Origin: Niveispirillum fermenti
Lineage (GTDB): Bacteria > Pseudomonadota > Alphaproteobacteria > Azospirillales > Azospirillaceae
Assembly (NCBI RefSeq): GCF_048066175.1
Contig: NZ_JBLTXA010000010.1
Coordinates: 1-64,000, forward strand
Length of the DNA stretch: 64,000 nt
Direction of reading: 5' to 3'
The notes below the pieces were generated by a model that was not told the DNA's origin, searched no databases, and worked only from the letters and a program-made list of their open reading frames with translations. A program made the position numbers and the translations under genes. Positions 9,028 to 18,480 of the stretch are shown here, in pieces. Position 1 is the first letter of the stretch, and each line of letters opens with the position of its first letter.

Positions 9028-10677
9028 CTATCCCGCCAGGATCATGTCCGACGCCTTTTCCGCAATCATCACCGTCGCGGCATGGGTATTGCCGGACACG
9101 ATGGTCGGCATGATGGAGGCGTCCACCACGCGCAGCCCCGTCGTGCCGCGCACCCGCAATTGCGGGTCCAGCACCGACCTTTCATCACCACCCATGGCGC
9201 AGGTGCCGGACTGGTGATAGCCGGTGGAGCCGGCGGCCCGGCAGAAGGCCAGCAGCGCGTCGTAGCTGTCGGCCTCAGGGCCGGGTGTCAGTTCATGGTC
9301 GAAATAGGGCGCCAGGGCGGGCTGGCCCATGATGCGGCGCGCCCATTCCAGGGCCGCCACGGTTGCCCGCTGGTCTGCGGGATCGGACAGGAATCCCGGC
9401 CGGATGGCGGGATGCGCAGCCGGGTCCGATGATCGGATATGCACCGACCCGCGCGATCGGGGGCGCATGACATATCCACCAATGGTCATGCCGGGTTCCC
9501 GTTCCATCTGCATGCGCCCGCTTTCGGCCAGGGCCTTGAAATCGACCGTGCCGGGGCTGGCGAAGAATTGCAGATCGGGCAGGTCCAGGGCCGGGTCGGA
9601 CCGCAGGAAGGCCGTCAGGTTCGATCCCCCCAGGGCCAGCAGGCCCGACCGGGCCGTGGCATAGCGCAGCACCTGCCCCAGAAGGCCCAGCCCGCGCGAC
9701 AGGCTGTTCAGGCTGGGACTGCCGGGCTTCAGGCGGGCGCGGACCATGCTGGCATAATGGTCCTGCAGGTTCTCCCCCACGCGCGGACTGTCGACCAGCG
9801 GCGTTATCCCCAGCGAGGACAGGCGCTGCGCATCGCCGATGCCCGACAGTTCCAGCAATTGCGGGGAGTTGATGGCCCCGCCGGCCAGGATCACCTCGCG
9901 CCGGGCCGTGGCGCAGCGGGCCTGTCCGTCCTGCAGGAAATGCACACCCGTGGCCCTGGAGCCGAAGAAGCGGACATGCGTGGCCAGGGCCCGGGTCACC
10001 ACGGTCAGGTTCGGCCGGCGCATGGCCGGGTGCAGATAGGCCACGGCCGCCGACCGGCGCAATCCACGCCGCGTGTTCAGCCGCACGGGTGCCACACCTT
10101 CGCGCGTCGTGCCGTTCAGGTCGTTGCTGCGCGGTGCGCCGGCTTCGGCGAAGGCATCGATGATGGCCTGCTGCACCGGGTGGCGGAAGGGGACGTCGCC
10201 GATATCGAGCGGGCCACCGACGCCCGCCTCCTCCTGGCTGTCCGCGCGGCCGGTCTGGTTCTCCACGCGCCGGAACAGCCCCGCCACATCGGACCAGGCC
10301 CAGCCCGTGCAGCCCTGCTGACGCCAGCCCTCGTAATCCTCCGGCAGGCCGCGGACATAGATCATGCCATTGATGGAGGAGGAACCCCCGAGCACCTTGC
10401 CACGCGGGAAATGGTGCTGGCGTCCGTTGCTGCCGGGGTCGGGCTCTGTCTTATAGTTCCAGTTGATCCGGGGGTCGGCCAGCATGCGGGTGAAGCCGGC
10501 CGGCAGATGGATGTTGACGTTGCTGGCGAACTGGGCGGGTTCCCGCAGGGGGCGGTCATCGCCGCCGGCTTCCAGCAGCAGCACGCGGTTGCGGCCATCG
10601 GCGGACAGCCGGTTGGCCAGCACGCACCCGGCCGAGCCGGCACCGACAATGATATAGTCCGCTTCGAGCTGCGTCAT
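9028..10677 (-). CDS. GMC-family FAD-dependent oxidoreductase (choline dehydrogenase-like)
   Basis: A 549-aa protein, normal for GMC alcohol oxidoreductases. The ADP-binding motif is at the N-terminus (YIIVGAGSAGCVLANRL, then LLLEAGG), followed by the GMC signature GGSSSINGMIYVRG. The C-terminal catalytic pair is visible in YHQSGTCAMG (His) and SGNTHAAT (His), inside the usual GLRVVDASIMP context. The frame continues upstream to 10881, but the ATG at 10677 opens exactly at the FAD fold (MTQLEADYIIVG), so it is preferred. There is no signal peptide, so it is probably cytoplasmic. It likely oxidises a primary alcohol to an aldehyde; the aldehyde dehydrogenase at 14457 could take the product. 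The exact substrate cannot be read. Confidence 0.92.
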   Translation of the reverse strand: MTQLEADYIIVGAGSAGCVLANRLSADGRNRVLLLEAGGDDRPLREPAQFASNVNIHLPAGFTRMLADPRINWNYKTEPDPGSNGRQHHFPRGKVLGGSSSINGMIYVRGLPEDYEGWRQQGCTGWAWSDVAGLFRRVENQTGRADSQEEAGVGGPLDIGDVPFRHPVQQAIIDAFAEAGAPRSNDLNGTTREGVAPVRLNTRRGLRRSAAVAYLHPAMRRPNLTVVTRALATHVRFFGSRATGVHFLQDGQARCATARREVILAGGAINSPQLLELSGIGDAQRLSSLGITPLVDSPRVGENLQDHYASMVRARLKPGSPSLNSLSRGLGLLGQVLRYATARSGLLALGGSNLTAFLRSDPALDLPDLQFFASPGTVDFKALAESGRMQMEREPGMTIGGYVMRPRSRGSVHIRSSDPAAHPAIRPGFLSDPADQRATVAALEWARRIMGQPALAPYFDHELTPGPEADSYDALLAFCRAAGSTGYHQSGTCAMGGDERSVLDPQLRVRGTTGLRVVDASIMPTIVSGNTHAATVMIAEKASDMILAG

Positions 10678-10933
10678 GTTCCGCCCTGCCTTGTCTTCCC
10701 GCGGACGGCGAATATCCTGCGTGCCCGGTTGCCCGCAAGGGCTTCCAGCATGCCGCCACCCGTCCCGTTGTTCCTGTTCTAAGCCCGCGCGGGTGCCTTG
10801 GGGGAGGGGTGTTCGCGTCACGCCGTCCCTCATCGCCGATGTGATCCTTTGCCCCGCCCGGCTGCCCGCTGATTCCGCCATGCCCTATCAATAGGCCCGA
10901 GGCCAGCCATCGGGGCATAATGGGAAGGACAGC

Positions 10934-11722
10934 ATGACAGCATTATTCTCCACAACGGGGCGCCGTGCGCTCGTCACGGGTGCATCCAGGGGGTTGGGCA
11001 GGGCCATTGCCCTGGGGCTGGCGGGGGGCGGTGCCGATCTGGTGCTGGCCGCCCGCGACGGTGCCAGACTGGAAGAAGTGGCGGGCGAGGTCCGCGCCCT
11101 GGGCCGCCGTGCGGATACGATCAGCTTCGACCTGGCCGACCTGACGGCCGTGGAGGCCGCCGCCGCGTCGCTGGCCGGTGATGAACGGCCCATCGACATC
11201 CTGGTGAACAATGGTGCCATCGCCGGCTGGGGCGCGCTGCCCGACAGCACGCTGGCCCAGTGGCAGAACATGTTCGACGTCAATGTCGCCTCCATGTACC
11301 TTCTGTGCCGGGAATTGTCGCGCGGCATGGCGGCGCGCGGCTGGGGCCGCATCATCAATTTCGCCTCCTATGTGGCGCAGACGGGCCGGCCGAACCTTGC
11401 CGCCTATACCGCCAGCAAACATGCCGTGTTGGGGCTGACCCGGTCCGTGGCGGCGGAACTGGCGCCACGCGGGGTCACCTGCAATGCCATCGCACCCGGC
11501 TTTTTCGATACCGACATGGCCGCACCCACGGTCGGCAACCCGCAAAGGGCGAAGATCTTCCGCGATGCCATCGCCATGGGCCGGTTCGGCGACCCGTCGG
11601 AGATCGTGGGCCCGGCCCTGTTCCTGGCGTCGGATGCCGCGTCCTACGTCACCGGTCACATGCTGAACGTGGATGGCGGCGTGGCTGGCATCCTGTCGCT
11701 GCCCGTCGTGGTGGAAACCTGA
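10934..11722 (+). CDS. SDR-family NAD(P)-dependent oxidoreductase (gluconate 5-dehydrogenase-like)
   Basis: A 262-aa classical short-chain dehydrogenase. The TGASRGLG cofactor motif is at residues about 16-23. NNGA stands in place of the usual NNAG, a serine lies in INFASYVAQ, and the catalytic YTASK follows, with the normal PGFFDTDM and C-terminal VTGHMLNVDGG motifs. It diverges from the GMC gene across about 255 bp and is the first gene of a co-oriented run reaching 18445. It could oxidise or reduce a hydroxy/keto group on the same substrate as the GMC enzyme. The substrate is not identifiable. Confidence 0.9.
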   Translation: MTALFSTTGRRALVTGASRGLGRAIALGLAGGGADLVLAARDGARLEEVAGEVRALGRRADTISFDLADLTAVEAAAASLAGDERPIDILVNNGAIAGWGALPDSTLAQWQNMFDVNVASMYLLCRELSRGMAARGWGRIINFASYVAQTGRPNLAAYTASKHAVLGLTRSVAAELAPRGVTCNAIAPGFFDTDMAAPTVGNPQRAKIFRDAIAMGRFGDPSEIVGPALFLASDAASYVTGHMLNVDGGVAGILSLPVVVET

Positions 11723-11784
11723 CAATCCTGTCCCCGTAAGGCTTTGCACGATGCAAGTGATGAGTTTGCGGCCTGCCGGGGATC

Positions 11785-11895
11785 ATGTATCTGATCCATC
11801 CTTCGCTGGAGAAGGCGATGGCTTCCTTTAAAGGCTGGATCGATTTTAATGAGTGGCAGGACGCATTGTTCGACATACAGCGGAATGAGATGTGA
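11785..11895 (+). CDS. Possible 36-aa small ORF
   Basis: ATG at 11785 to TGA at 11893-11895 in the gap between the SDR and TBDR genes. The peptide begins MYLIHPSLEKAMASFKGWID and continues with an acidic, aromatic-containing tail ending in QRNEM. An in-frame stop at 11761 rules out a longer form. There is no clear ribosome-binding site. It could be a real small protein, a decayed gene end or chance. I do not recognise it. Confidence 0.25.
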   Translation: MYLIHPSLEKAMASFKGWIDFNEWQDALFDIQRNEM

Positions 11896-11936
11896 TGTGC
11901 CCCAGGTTCATCGCCTGGTATCGGCGTCGTTCCGTT

Positions 11937-11956
11937 CCCGCGTCCAAATAAAACAA
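11937..11956 (+). promoter_or_regulatory. 20-bp motif shared with another TBDR upstream region
   Basis: CCCGCGTCCAAATAAAACAA lies 28 nt before the TBDR start codon at 11984. The same 20-mer with one T/C change is at 48680-48699, upstream of the TBDR at 49047. Both sit in non-coding DNA before TBDR genes, so a shared promoter or leader element is possible. Function unproven. Confidence 0.4.
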
Positions 11957-11983
11957 CAGAACCTTATTTGAGGGAGGGAAGTC

Positions 11984-14377
11984 ATGAAGCTGCGCACCTT
12001 GACCATGGCGCTGCTGGCCACATCAACCTTGTGCGGCACCGCACCGGCCATCGCGCAGGAGGCTGCCCCCACCGCGCCGCAGGCCAGTGCCGGTCTGCTG
12101 GAAGAGATCATCGTCACGGCCCGCCGCCGCGAGGAGGCACTGCTGGACGTGCCGATCGCCGTCTCCGCCATCTCCGGCGATGCTCTGGCCAAGGTCGGCG
12201 TCACCGATGTGCAGGGCCTGCAATACCAGACACCGTCCCTGACCATCACGGCCCCCGCCAGCCAGCGCAACGTCGTCTCCTTCGCCATGCGCGGCCAGCG
12301 CGTGCAGGAGACGCAGCTTTTCACCGATCCCGCCGTCGGCACCTATTTCGCCGAAGTGGTCCAGCCCCGTCCCTATGGCTTCGGCAATGCGCTTTACGAC
12401 CTGCAATCCGTGCAGGTGCTGAAGGGCGTGCAGGGCACGCTGTTCGGCCGTAACATGACGGGCGGCGCCGTGCTGGTCGAGCCGCACCATCCCGTGCTGG
12501 GCGTGACGGAAGGCGAAATGAAGCTTTCCGCCGGCAATCGCGAGATGTACGAGGTCTATGGCGTGCTGAACGCCCCGCTGGGCGATAATTATGCCGTCCG
12601 CGTGGCCGGCAAGGTCCGCCGCCGCGATGGCTGGGCGCACGAGGTGACGACCGGCCGCAAATATGACAACCAGCATTACGAGACGTTCCGCATCTCGCTG
12701 CTGGCCAAGCCCTGGGAAGGGGTGGAGAACCTGACGGTCTTCGACCATTTTGTCAGCGATGAGAATGGCACGGCGGTCTTCCTGACCTCCATCTCCCTGC
12801 CGTCGGCCCTGTCCAACTATGAGAATCTGCGGCGCGGCGGCCTGATCACCGACAATATCCCGGCCGAGTTCGAGGCCGCGCGCGAACTGTTCCGCAAGAA
12901 GCGCTACAGCCTGGATATGGGCGCCGGCGAGGGTGGCCGCATGGATGCGCTGGGCCAGCCGTTCGAGAAGACGCGCAATAACGGTTTCACCAACAAGACG
13001 ACCATCGAGCTCAGCGACACGCTGACCCTGAAGAACATCTTCGGCTATCGCAACCAGAGCCGGAACGTGGTCCAGGATTATGACGGCATCCCCGCCTTCC
13101 TGATCACGCCGCGGCAGTTCGCCTATGTGGAGAATATTTCCGAGGAACTCCAGTTGCAGGGCGAGTCCGCCGATGGGGATTTCACCTATATTGTCGGCGG
13201 CTTCTATTTCAAGGAAAAGGGCATCGACGGTTCCTACCAGAACACCCTGCCGCAACTGACCATGGCCGGCGCCGGCGCCCTGCAGACCGGCACGGCCAGC
13301 CGCTTCGTCGGCTACAGCGCGGGCGAGGGTTTCGCCGAGGCCTATGCCGGCTTCGTGGCGGGCACCTACAAGCTGACCCCCGATCTGACGGCATCCGGCG
13401 GCCTGCGCTACAATTACGACAAGCGCAAGATCACGCTGTCGCCCACCCGGCCGGTTCTGCGCACCTGCGAGTTCGATCTCAACCTGACCACGCCGGGCGT
13501 GCAGTCGGTGCCCTACGACCAGTGCTTCTTCACCAATCAGAAGAGCTTCGATGAGTTCACCTACGACGCGACCCTGCAATACAAGCCCAGCGACAACCTG
13601 ACGACCTACGCCTCCTACCGGCATGGCTTCCGGGCGGGCGGCTTCTCCACCCGCGCCCAGAATGCCATCGCGGCGCAGCCCTTCCTGCCGGAAAAGGTGG
13701 ACGAGTACGAACTGGGCGTGAAGACCGACACCTGGCTGGGTGACGGGCGTCTGACCGGTGGCGTGGCCCTGTTCCTGCAAAACGGGTCGAATGTGCAGAA
13801 GCAGCGCGCCACCAGCTTCGACACCGACGGTGACGGCGTCGTCGACAACATCATCACCGTCGTCGACAACACGGCCAAGCAGCGCAACAAGGGCGGCGAG
13901 CTGGATTTCAGCTACACCACAGATGCCTTCAGCCTGACGGGCTTCTATTCCTACATCAAGGTCGACGTCCTGCGGGGCAGCACCACCATGACCATGCCCA
14001 ACGGCACGGTCCTGCCGGAGATCGAGCAGCGCGGAACGCCCAAGCACCAGTTCGGTGTGACCGGCACCGTGAACCTCCCCATCGATGAAGCCATGGGCAC
14101 GGCCGCCTTCACGGCCAATTACACCGTGCGCAGCAAGATCTATCTCGATGATTTCGAGCTGGAGGGCCTGCAGCCGTCCTACAGCCTGGTCAACCTGCGG
14201 CTGGAATGGAACGACATCAACCGTTCCGGCGTCAGCGCGGCCCTGTTCGGGACGAACGTGTTCGACAAGCAGTATCGCGTCGGCGTGCTGGGGCTGATGG
14301 CCGAAGGGCTGGGCTTCCAGTCCAGCGTCTATGGCGAGCCGCGCATGTTCGGTGTGGAACTGGGCTACAAGTTCTGA
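11984..14377 (+). CDS. TonB-dependent outer-membrane receptor
   Basis: 797 aa. A signal peptide (about residues 1-24, ending TAPAIA-QE) is followed by a TonB-box-like EEIIVTARRREE and the plug domain (DVPIAVSAISGDAL, QVLKGVQGTLFGRNMTGGAV). The beta-barrel ends in a C-terminal aromatic (ELGYKF). AGGGAGGGAAG lies before the ATG. It would import a ligand too large or scarce for porins, using TonB energy. It is the outer-membrane entry for the cluster with the aldehyde dehydrogenase, MFS transporter and epoxide hydrolase downstream. It belongs to the general siderophore/aromatic-type TBDR group rather than the long oligosaccharide type seen at 29432. Confidence 0.93.
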   Translation: MKLRTLTMALLATSTLCGTAPAIAQEAAPTAPQASAGLLEEIIVTARRREEALLDVPIAVSAISGDALAKVGVTDVQGLQYQTPSLTITAPASQRNVVSFAMRGQRVQETQLFTDPAVGTYFAEVVQPRPYGFGNALYDLQSVQVLKGVQGTLFGRNMTGGAVLVEPHHPVLGVTEGEMKLSAGNREMYEVYGVLNAPLGDNYAVRVAGKVRRRDGWAHEVTTGRKYDNQHYETFRISLLAKPWEGVENLTVFDHFVSDENGTAVFLTSISLPSALSNYENLRRGGLITDNIPAEFEAARELFRKKRYSLDMGAGEGGRMDALGQPFEKTRNNGFTNKTTIELSDTLTLKNIFGYRNQSRNVVQDYDGIPAFLITPRQFAYVENISEELQLQGESADGDFTYIVGGFYFKEKGIDGSYQNTLPQLTMAGAGALQTGTASRFVGYSAGEGFAEAYAGFVAGTYKLTPDLTASGGLRYNYDKRKITLSPTRPVLRTCEFDLNLTTPGVQSVPYDQCFFTNQKSFDEFTYDATLQYKPSDNLTTYASYRHGFRAGGFSTRAQNAIAAQPFLPEKVDEYELGVKTDTWLGDGRLTGGVALFLQNGSNVQKQRATSFDTDGDGVVDNIITVVDNTAKQRNKGGELDFSYTTDAFSLTGFYSYIKVDVLRGSTTMTMPNGTVLPEIEQRGTPKHQFGVTGTVNLPIDEAMGTAAFTANYTVRSKIYLDDFELEGLQPSYSLVNLRLEWNDINRSGVSAALFGTNVFDKQYRVGVLGLMAEGLGFQSSVYGEPRMFGVELGYKF

Positions 14378-14387
14378 TCGCCCCGAG

Positions 14388-14429
14388 GGGGTGGCGGGCA
14401 GGGATGTTCCCCGCCCGCCACCCCTTTTT
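14388..14429 (+). terminator. Rho-independent terminator after the TBDR
   Basis: A 17-bp GC-rich stem (GGGGTGGCGGGCAGGGA against TCCCCGCCCGCCACCCC, one mismatch) with a TGT loop is followed directly by TTTTT. It lies 11 nt after the TBDR stop and before the aldehyde dehydrogenase start, so it should reduce read-through between them. Confidence 0.85.
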
Positions 14430-14456
14430 GCCGCCATCTGCCTGCACGGACGGGAC

Positions 14457-15959
14457 ATGACCACGAACCTTGCCAACCTGTCGCACACGGATCATCTCTT
14501 CATCGCCGGGCAGTGGGTCCGGCCGGCATCCGGCGGCGGCTGGATCGAACTGGTTTCACCATCCACGGAAGCGGTGCTGGGCGCGGTCGTCGCGGCATCT
14601 CCGGCCGATGTCGACCGCGCCGTGGCTGCCGCGCGCCATGCGTTCGACCATGGTCCCTGGCCGCGCATGACGGCGGGGGACCGGGCGGCGGCCCTGCGCC
14701 GCGTGGCCGACCGGCTGGCCGCCCGCGCGCCGGATGTCGCCTATGCCTGGTCGGCGCAGGTGGGCATGCCCATCGCCCATTCCGGCATGTTCGCCCAATA
14801 TGCCCGCGCCTATTTCGACTATTTCTGTGGTCTGGCCGAGGGCACGGGCTTTGAGGAGCTGCGCACCCCGGCCCAGGGTGGCACCTGTGTGGTGGTGCGG
14901 GAGCCGGTGGGCGTCACCGTCACCATCGTGCCCTGGAATGCACCGCTGGCCACCTTGCTGTTGAAAGTGGCGCCGGCCCTGATGGCCGGCTGCACCGTGA
15001 TCGCCAAGCCGTCGCCCGAAACGCCGCTGGAAGCGCTGCTGCTGGCTGAATGCGTGGCGGAAGCGGGCCTGCCGGAAGGTGTCTTCTCCGTCCTGCCGGC
15101 CGGGCGCGAGGTGTCCGAATACCTTATCCGCAAGCAGGAGGTGGACAAGGTCAGCTTCACCGGCTCCACGGCGGCGGGGCTGCATGTGGCGTCCATCTGC
15201 GCGTCCCGGTCGGCCCGCGTCACGACCGAACTGGGCGGCAAATCGGCCGCCATCGTGCTGGAGGATGCGCCCGTCGACACCGTGGTGGGCGGCATCATGC
15301 CCAACCTGATCGGCCTGTGCGGCCAGCAATGCGCCGCCTTCAGCCGCATCCTGGTGCCCCGTGCCCGGCAGGCGGAAATCACCGAGGCGCTGGCCGCCGC
15401 CTTCCGGTCGGTGCAGGTGGGCGACCCGTTCGCGGCGGACACACAGATGGGCCCGCTTGTCGCCCGGCGGCAGCTGGACCGGGTCCGCGACTATGTCAGC
15501 CGTGGCCAGGCGGAAGGCGCCCGTCTTGTCACCGGCGGCGGCCGGCCGGCAAACCTGCCCCGCGGCTGGTATATCGAGCCCACGCTGTTCGCCGAGGTGG
15601 ACAATGCCATGACCATCGCGCGTGAGGAGATTTTCGGCCCCGTGGGCAGCATCATCCCCTTCGACGATGTCGAGCAGGCCATCGCCATTGCCAATGACAG
15701 CCCCTATGGCCTGTCGGGCGGTGTCTTCACCCAGGATACCGACCGGGCCTATGCCGTTGCCCGGCGCATCCGGACGGGCAATTTCGCCCAGAACGGCCGC
15801 GTCATCGATTTCACGCTGCCCTATGGTGGCTTCAAGCAGTCCGGCGTGGGCCGGGAAGGCGGGATCGAGGGGCTGCACGGCTTTACCGAGATCAAGACGG
15901 TTTTCCTGCCGCACGCCCCGTCGCATCTGGCCCCGTCCGGTGCGGAGCAGCCGGCATGA
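14457..15959 (+). CDS. NAD(P)-dependent aldehyde dehydrogenase
   Basis: 500 aa, standard ALDH length. Motifs visible: VTIVPWNAPL, VIAKPSPETPL, FTGSTAAG, general-base Glu258 in TTELGGKSA, catalytic Cys292 in CGQQCAAFSR, and EEIFGPV. The ATG at 14457 is chosen because it opens at the conserved DHLFIAGQWV region; the frame is open further upstream without support. It oxidises an aldehyde to the acid in the cytoplasm. Its stop overlaps the MFS start (ATGA), so the two are translationally coupled. It probably completes oxidation of an alcohol handled by the GMC or SDR enzymes. Confidence 0.93.
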   Translation: MTTNLANLSHTDHLFIAGQWVRPASGGGWIELVSPSTEAVLGAVVAASPADVDRAVAAARHAFDHGPWPRMTAGDRAAALRRVADRLAARAPDVAYAWSAQVGMPIAHSGMFAQYARAYFDYFCGLAEGTGFEELRTPAQGGTCVVVREPVGVTVTIVPWNAPLATLLLKVAPALMAGCTVIAKPSPETPLEALLLAECVAEAGLPEGVFSVLPAGREVSEYLIRKQEVDKVSFTGSTAAGLHVASICASRSARVTTELGGKSAAIVLEDAPVDTVVGGIMPNLIGLCGQQCAAFSRILVPRARQAEITEALAAAFRSVQVGDPFAADTQMGPLVARRQLDRVRDYVSRGQAEGARLVTGGGRPANLPRGWYIEPTLFAEVDNAMTIAREEIFGPVGSIIPFDDVEQAIAIANDSPYGLSGGVFTQDTDRAYAVARRIRTGNFAQNGRVIDFTLPYGGFKQSGVGREGGIEGLHGFTEIKTVFLPHAPSHLAPSGAEQPA

Positions 15960-17260
15960 CCACAGGGGAAGGGTACGCGCCCGGCTATACGCCGCTGAGG
16001 GCGTGGTGGGCCGTGCTGGTGATCGTGTTGTTCCAGATCGTCTCGCTGATCGACCGGACGGTCATTGCCGTGCTGATCCCGGAGATGCGGGCCGATCTGG
16101 GCCTGAACGATTTCCAGCTTTCCCTGATTCAGGGCATGGCATTCGCCCTGTTCTATGGCGCCATGGGGCTGGTCATCGGCGGTCTGGTGGATCGCTGGTC
16201 GCGCCGGGGCATCATGTTCGCGGGCATCACGCTCTGGTCGCTGGCCGCGGCCGCCACAGGTCTGGCCCGCAACTATGCGCAGCTTTTCGGCGCCCGGCTG
16301 CTGGTCGGGTTCGGGGAGGGGGCCATCTCCCCCGCCGCGCAGTCGCTGCTGTCGGGCATATTCCCGCGCCACAGGCTGGCCACGCCGATGTCCTGCTTCG
16401 TCGCGGCGGGTGTGGCCGGCATCGGCCTGTCCTTCGCGCTGGGGGGCTTCCTGCTCGATCATTTCACCCGCTCGCCGCTGGGTGGTCCGCTGGAAGGGCT
16501 GGCGCCCTGGCGGCAGGTGCTGGTGGTCACCGGCCTGCCGGGGGTGCTGATCGGGCTGCTGGCCTTCAGCTTCCGGGAACCGGCCCGGGCTTCCGTACAA
16601 GGTGCCGGTGCCGGCTGGGGCGTGTTCTTCGCCCATCTGCGCCGGCATGCGCGGCTGATCGGCGGCATGATGGGCGGGTATCTGCTGGCCGCCATGGCCA
16701 CGCAGGGCACCATGATCTGGGCGCCGACCTATGCCCGCCGCGTGCTGGACATGGGTGCTACGGAGGTCGGGGCCATGATGGGCCTGGCCGTCACACTGGG
16801 CGGCATCGTGGGCGGCCTGTCCATGGGGCTGCTGGTCGACCGGCTGTTTGGCCGCGGCATCCGCGATGCCGCCCTCAGGCTTTATTTCTGGATGCTGCTG
16901 CTGGCGCCGCCGCTGGTGGCCCTGGGTATCCTGGCCGGGTCGGCCCAGGTGATGTTCCTGGCCATCCTGCTGCTGATGCTGACGGTCGGCGCTTCCTTCG
17001 GCCCGGCGCTGACCGCCGTGCAGATGGTATCGCCGCCGGAGATGCGGGGCCGGTTCGGGGCGCTGGCCGTGCTGGTGTCGAACCTGGGCGGGCTGGCGCT
17101 GGGCCCCATGCTGATCGGCGGGCTGACGGATTATGTCTTCGCCGATCCCGACCGGATCGGCTGGTCCATCACGCTGTCGCTGGTCGTGCTGGGTGCTGCC
17201 GCCGCCGCCCTGATCGCTTGGGCCCGGCCGGCCTACAGCGAGCGGATGCGGGAAATGTGA
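15956..17260 (+). CDS. MFS transporter
   Basis: 434 aa with about twelve hydrophobic segments. The MFS loop 2-3 region is present as GLVIGGLVDRWSRRGIM, with IDRTVIAVLIPEMRADLGL in the first helix region. It resembles the aromatic-acid/anion:H+ or hexuronate-type MFS carriers found in catabolic clusters. It overlaps the aldehyde dehydrogenase gene by 4 bp and precedes the epoxide hydrolase by 57 bp. It likely moves the TBDR-imported compound across the inner membrane. Confidence 0.88.
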   Translation: MTTGEGYAPGYTPLRAWWAVLVIVLFQIVSLIDRTVIAVLIPEMRADLGLNDFQLSLIQGMAFALFYGAMGLVIGGLVDRWSRRGIMFAGITLWSLAAAATGLARNYAQLFGARLLVGFGEGAISPAAQSLLSGIFPRHRLATPMSCFVAAGVAGIGLSFALGGFLLDHFTRSPLGGPLEGLAPWRQVLVVTGLPGVLIGLLAFSFREPARASVQGAGAGWGVFFAHLRRHARLIGGMMGGYLLAAMATQGTMIWAPTYARRVLDMGATEVGAMMGLAVTLGGIVGGLSMGLLVDRLFGRGIRDAALRLYFWMLLLAPPLVALGILAGSAQVMFLAILLLMLTVGASFGPALTAVQMVSPPEMRGRFGALAVLVSNLGGLALGPMLIGGLTDYVFADPDRIGWSITLSLVVLGAAAAALIAWARPAYSERMREM

Positions 17261-17317
17261 CGGGACGCCGTTGCCATCTCTGGCGGCGGCGGGGCGTAGC
17301 GGGAAAGGGCATCCGGT

Positions 17318-18445
17318 ATGAACGACATGATCACGCAGTCAAACCACCCCCGCCCCTTCACCATTGCCATTCCCGATGAAACGCTGGACCTGATCCGCCG
17401 GCGGCTGGAATTGTCCGCGCCCCGCCGCCATGCCCCGGCCGATGACCGGGACTGGCGCTATGGCACCGATGCCGGCTGGGTGGCGGGCCTGCGGCAATAT
17501 TGGCTGACGCGGTATGACTGGCGCGCGGCGGAACGGCATCTGAACCGGCTGCCGCAGTTCATGGCGAGCGTGGACGGGACCGATATCCATTTCATCCATC
17601 TGCGCGGCGACGGTTCGCGCCTGCCGCTGGTGCTGACCCATGGCTGGCCGGGGTCGTTCTTCGAGTTCGACCGCGTGGTCGAACCCCTGGTGGCAGCCGG
17701 TTTCGACGTGGTCGTGCCGTCCCTGCCGGGTTTCGGCTTTTCCGGCCGCCCCGACGGGATCATCGGCCCCCGGCATGTCGCCTCGCTCTGGCGCCGCCTG
17801 ATGGTGGATGTGCTGGGCTATCCCCGGTTCGGGGCGCAGGGCGGGGACTGGGGGTCGGCCGTCACCACCTGGCTGGGGCGAGACCATGCCGATGTGGTGG
17901 CCGCCATCCACCTGAACCTGTTCATGGGGCCGGTGGTGCCTTCGGCCGGCGACGATGCCGAAACGCTGGCCTGGCGCCAGCGGCTGCTGGCCGTGCAGCA
18001 GATGCAGTCCGCCTATATGATGGAACAGGCCACGAAACCCCAGACCATCGGCCTGGCGCTGGCCGACAATCCGCTCGGCTTCGCGGCCTGGGTGGTGGAG
18101 AAGTTCCATGGCTGGGGAGATACGAAGGGTGATATCGACGGCCATTTCGGCAAGGATGCCCTGCTGACCAACCTGATGATCTATCTGGTCAATGACGCGG
18201 TGCAGTCGGCCATCTGGATGTATCACAGCATCTTCACCGAGCCGCGATCGGACGACCGCGTGACAGTGCCCACGGGATGCGCGCTGTTCCCGGCGGAGTT
18301 CCTGCCCTATCCGCCGCGCGCGGTGGCGGAACGCTGCTATCATGTGACCCGGTGGACGCCGATGCCGGCCGGTGGCCATTTCGCCGCCATGGAGGAACCG
18401 GCCGCTTTCAGTCGGGAGGTGGCCGCCTTCTTCGCGGATTTTTGA
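17318..18445 (+). CDS. Epoxide hydrolase, alpha/beta-hydrolase fold with N-terminal EHN domain
   Basis: 375 aa. Residues 1-110 match the EHN (epoxide hydrolase N-terminal) domain of microsomal-type enzymes, including YWLTRYDWRAAERHLNRLPQ. The hydrolase core has the oxyanion motif HGWPGS, nucleophile Asp177 in GGDWGS and catalytic His354 in AGGHFAAMEEP. The reaction is hydrolysis of an epoxide to a vicinal diol. With the aldehyde dehydrogenase, MFS carrier, GMC and SDR it points to catabolism of an epoxide or alkenyl compound, perhaps terpenoid. This family also has members of unknown substrate. Confidence 0.9.
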   Translation: MNDMITQSNHPRPFTIAIPDETLDLIRRRLELSAPRRHAPADDRDWRYGTDAGWVAGLRQYWLTRYDWRAAERHLNRLPQFMASVDGTDIHFIHLRGDGSRLPLVLTHGWPGSFFEFDRVVEPLVAAGFDVVVPSLPGFGFSGRPDGIIGPRHVASLWRRLMVDVLGYPRFGAQGGDWGSAVTTWLGRDHADVVAAIHLNLFMGPVVPSAGDDAETLAWRQRLLAVQQMQSAYMMEQATKPQTIGLALADNPLGFAAWVVEKFHGWGDTKGDIDGHFGKDALLTNLMIYLVNDAVQSAIWMYHSIFTEPRSDDRVTVPTGCALFPAEFLPYPPRAVAERCYHVTRWTPMPAGGHFAAMEEPAAFSREVAAFFADF

Positions 18446-18480
18446 AGCGGTTTGTGCCAAGCTGCCGGATGGCGTCGCCT

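Noticed and set aside
12023..14488. A long minus-strand open frame (821 codons) opposite the TBDR at 11984
   Set aside because: The TBDR frame has a signal peptide, plug and barrel features; the antisense translation has no recognisable domain. Similar shadows at 45581-48058 and 48954-51287 were rejected for the same reason.
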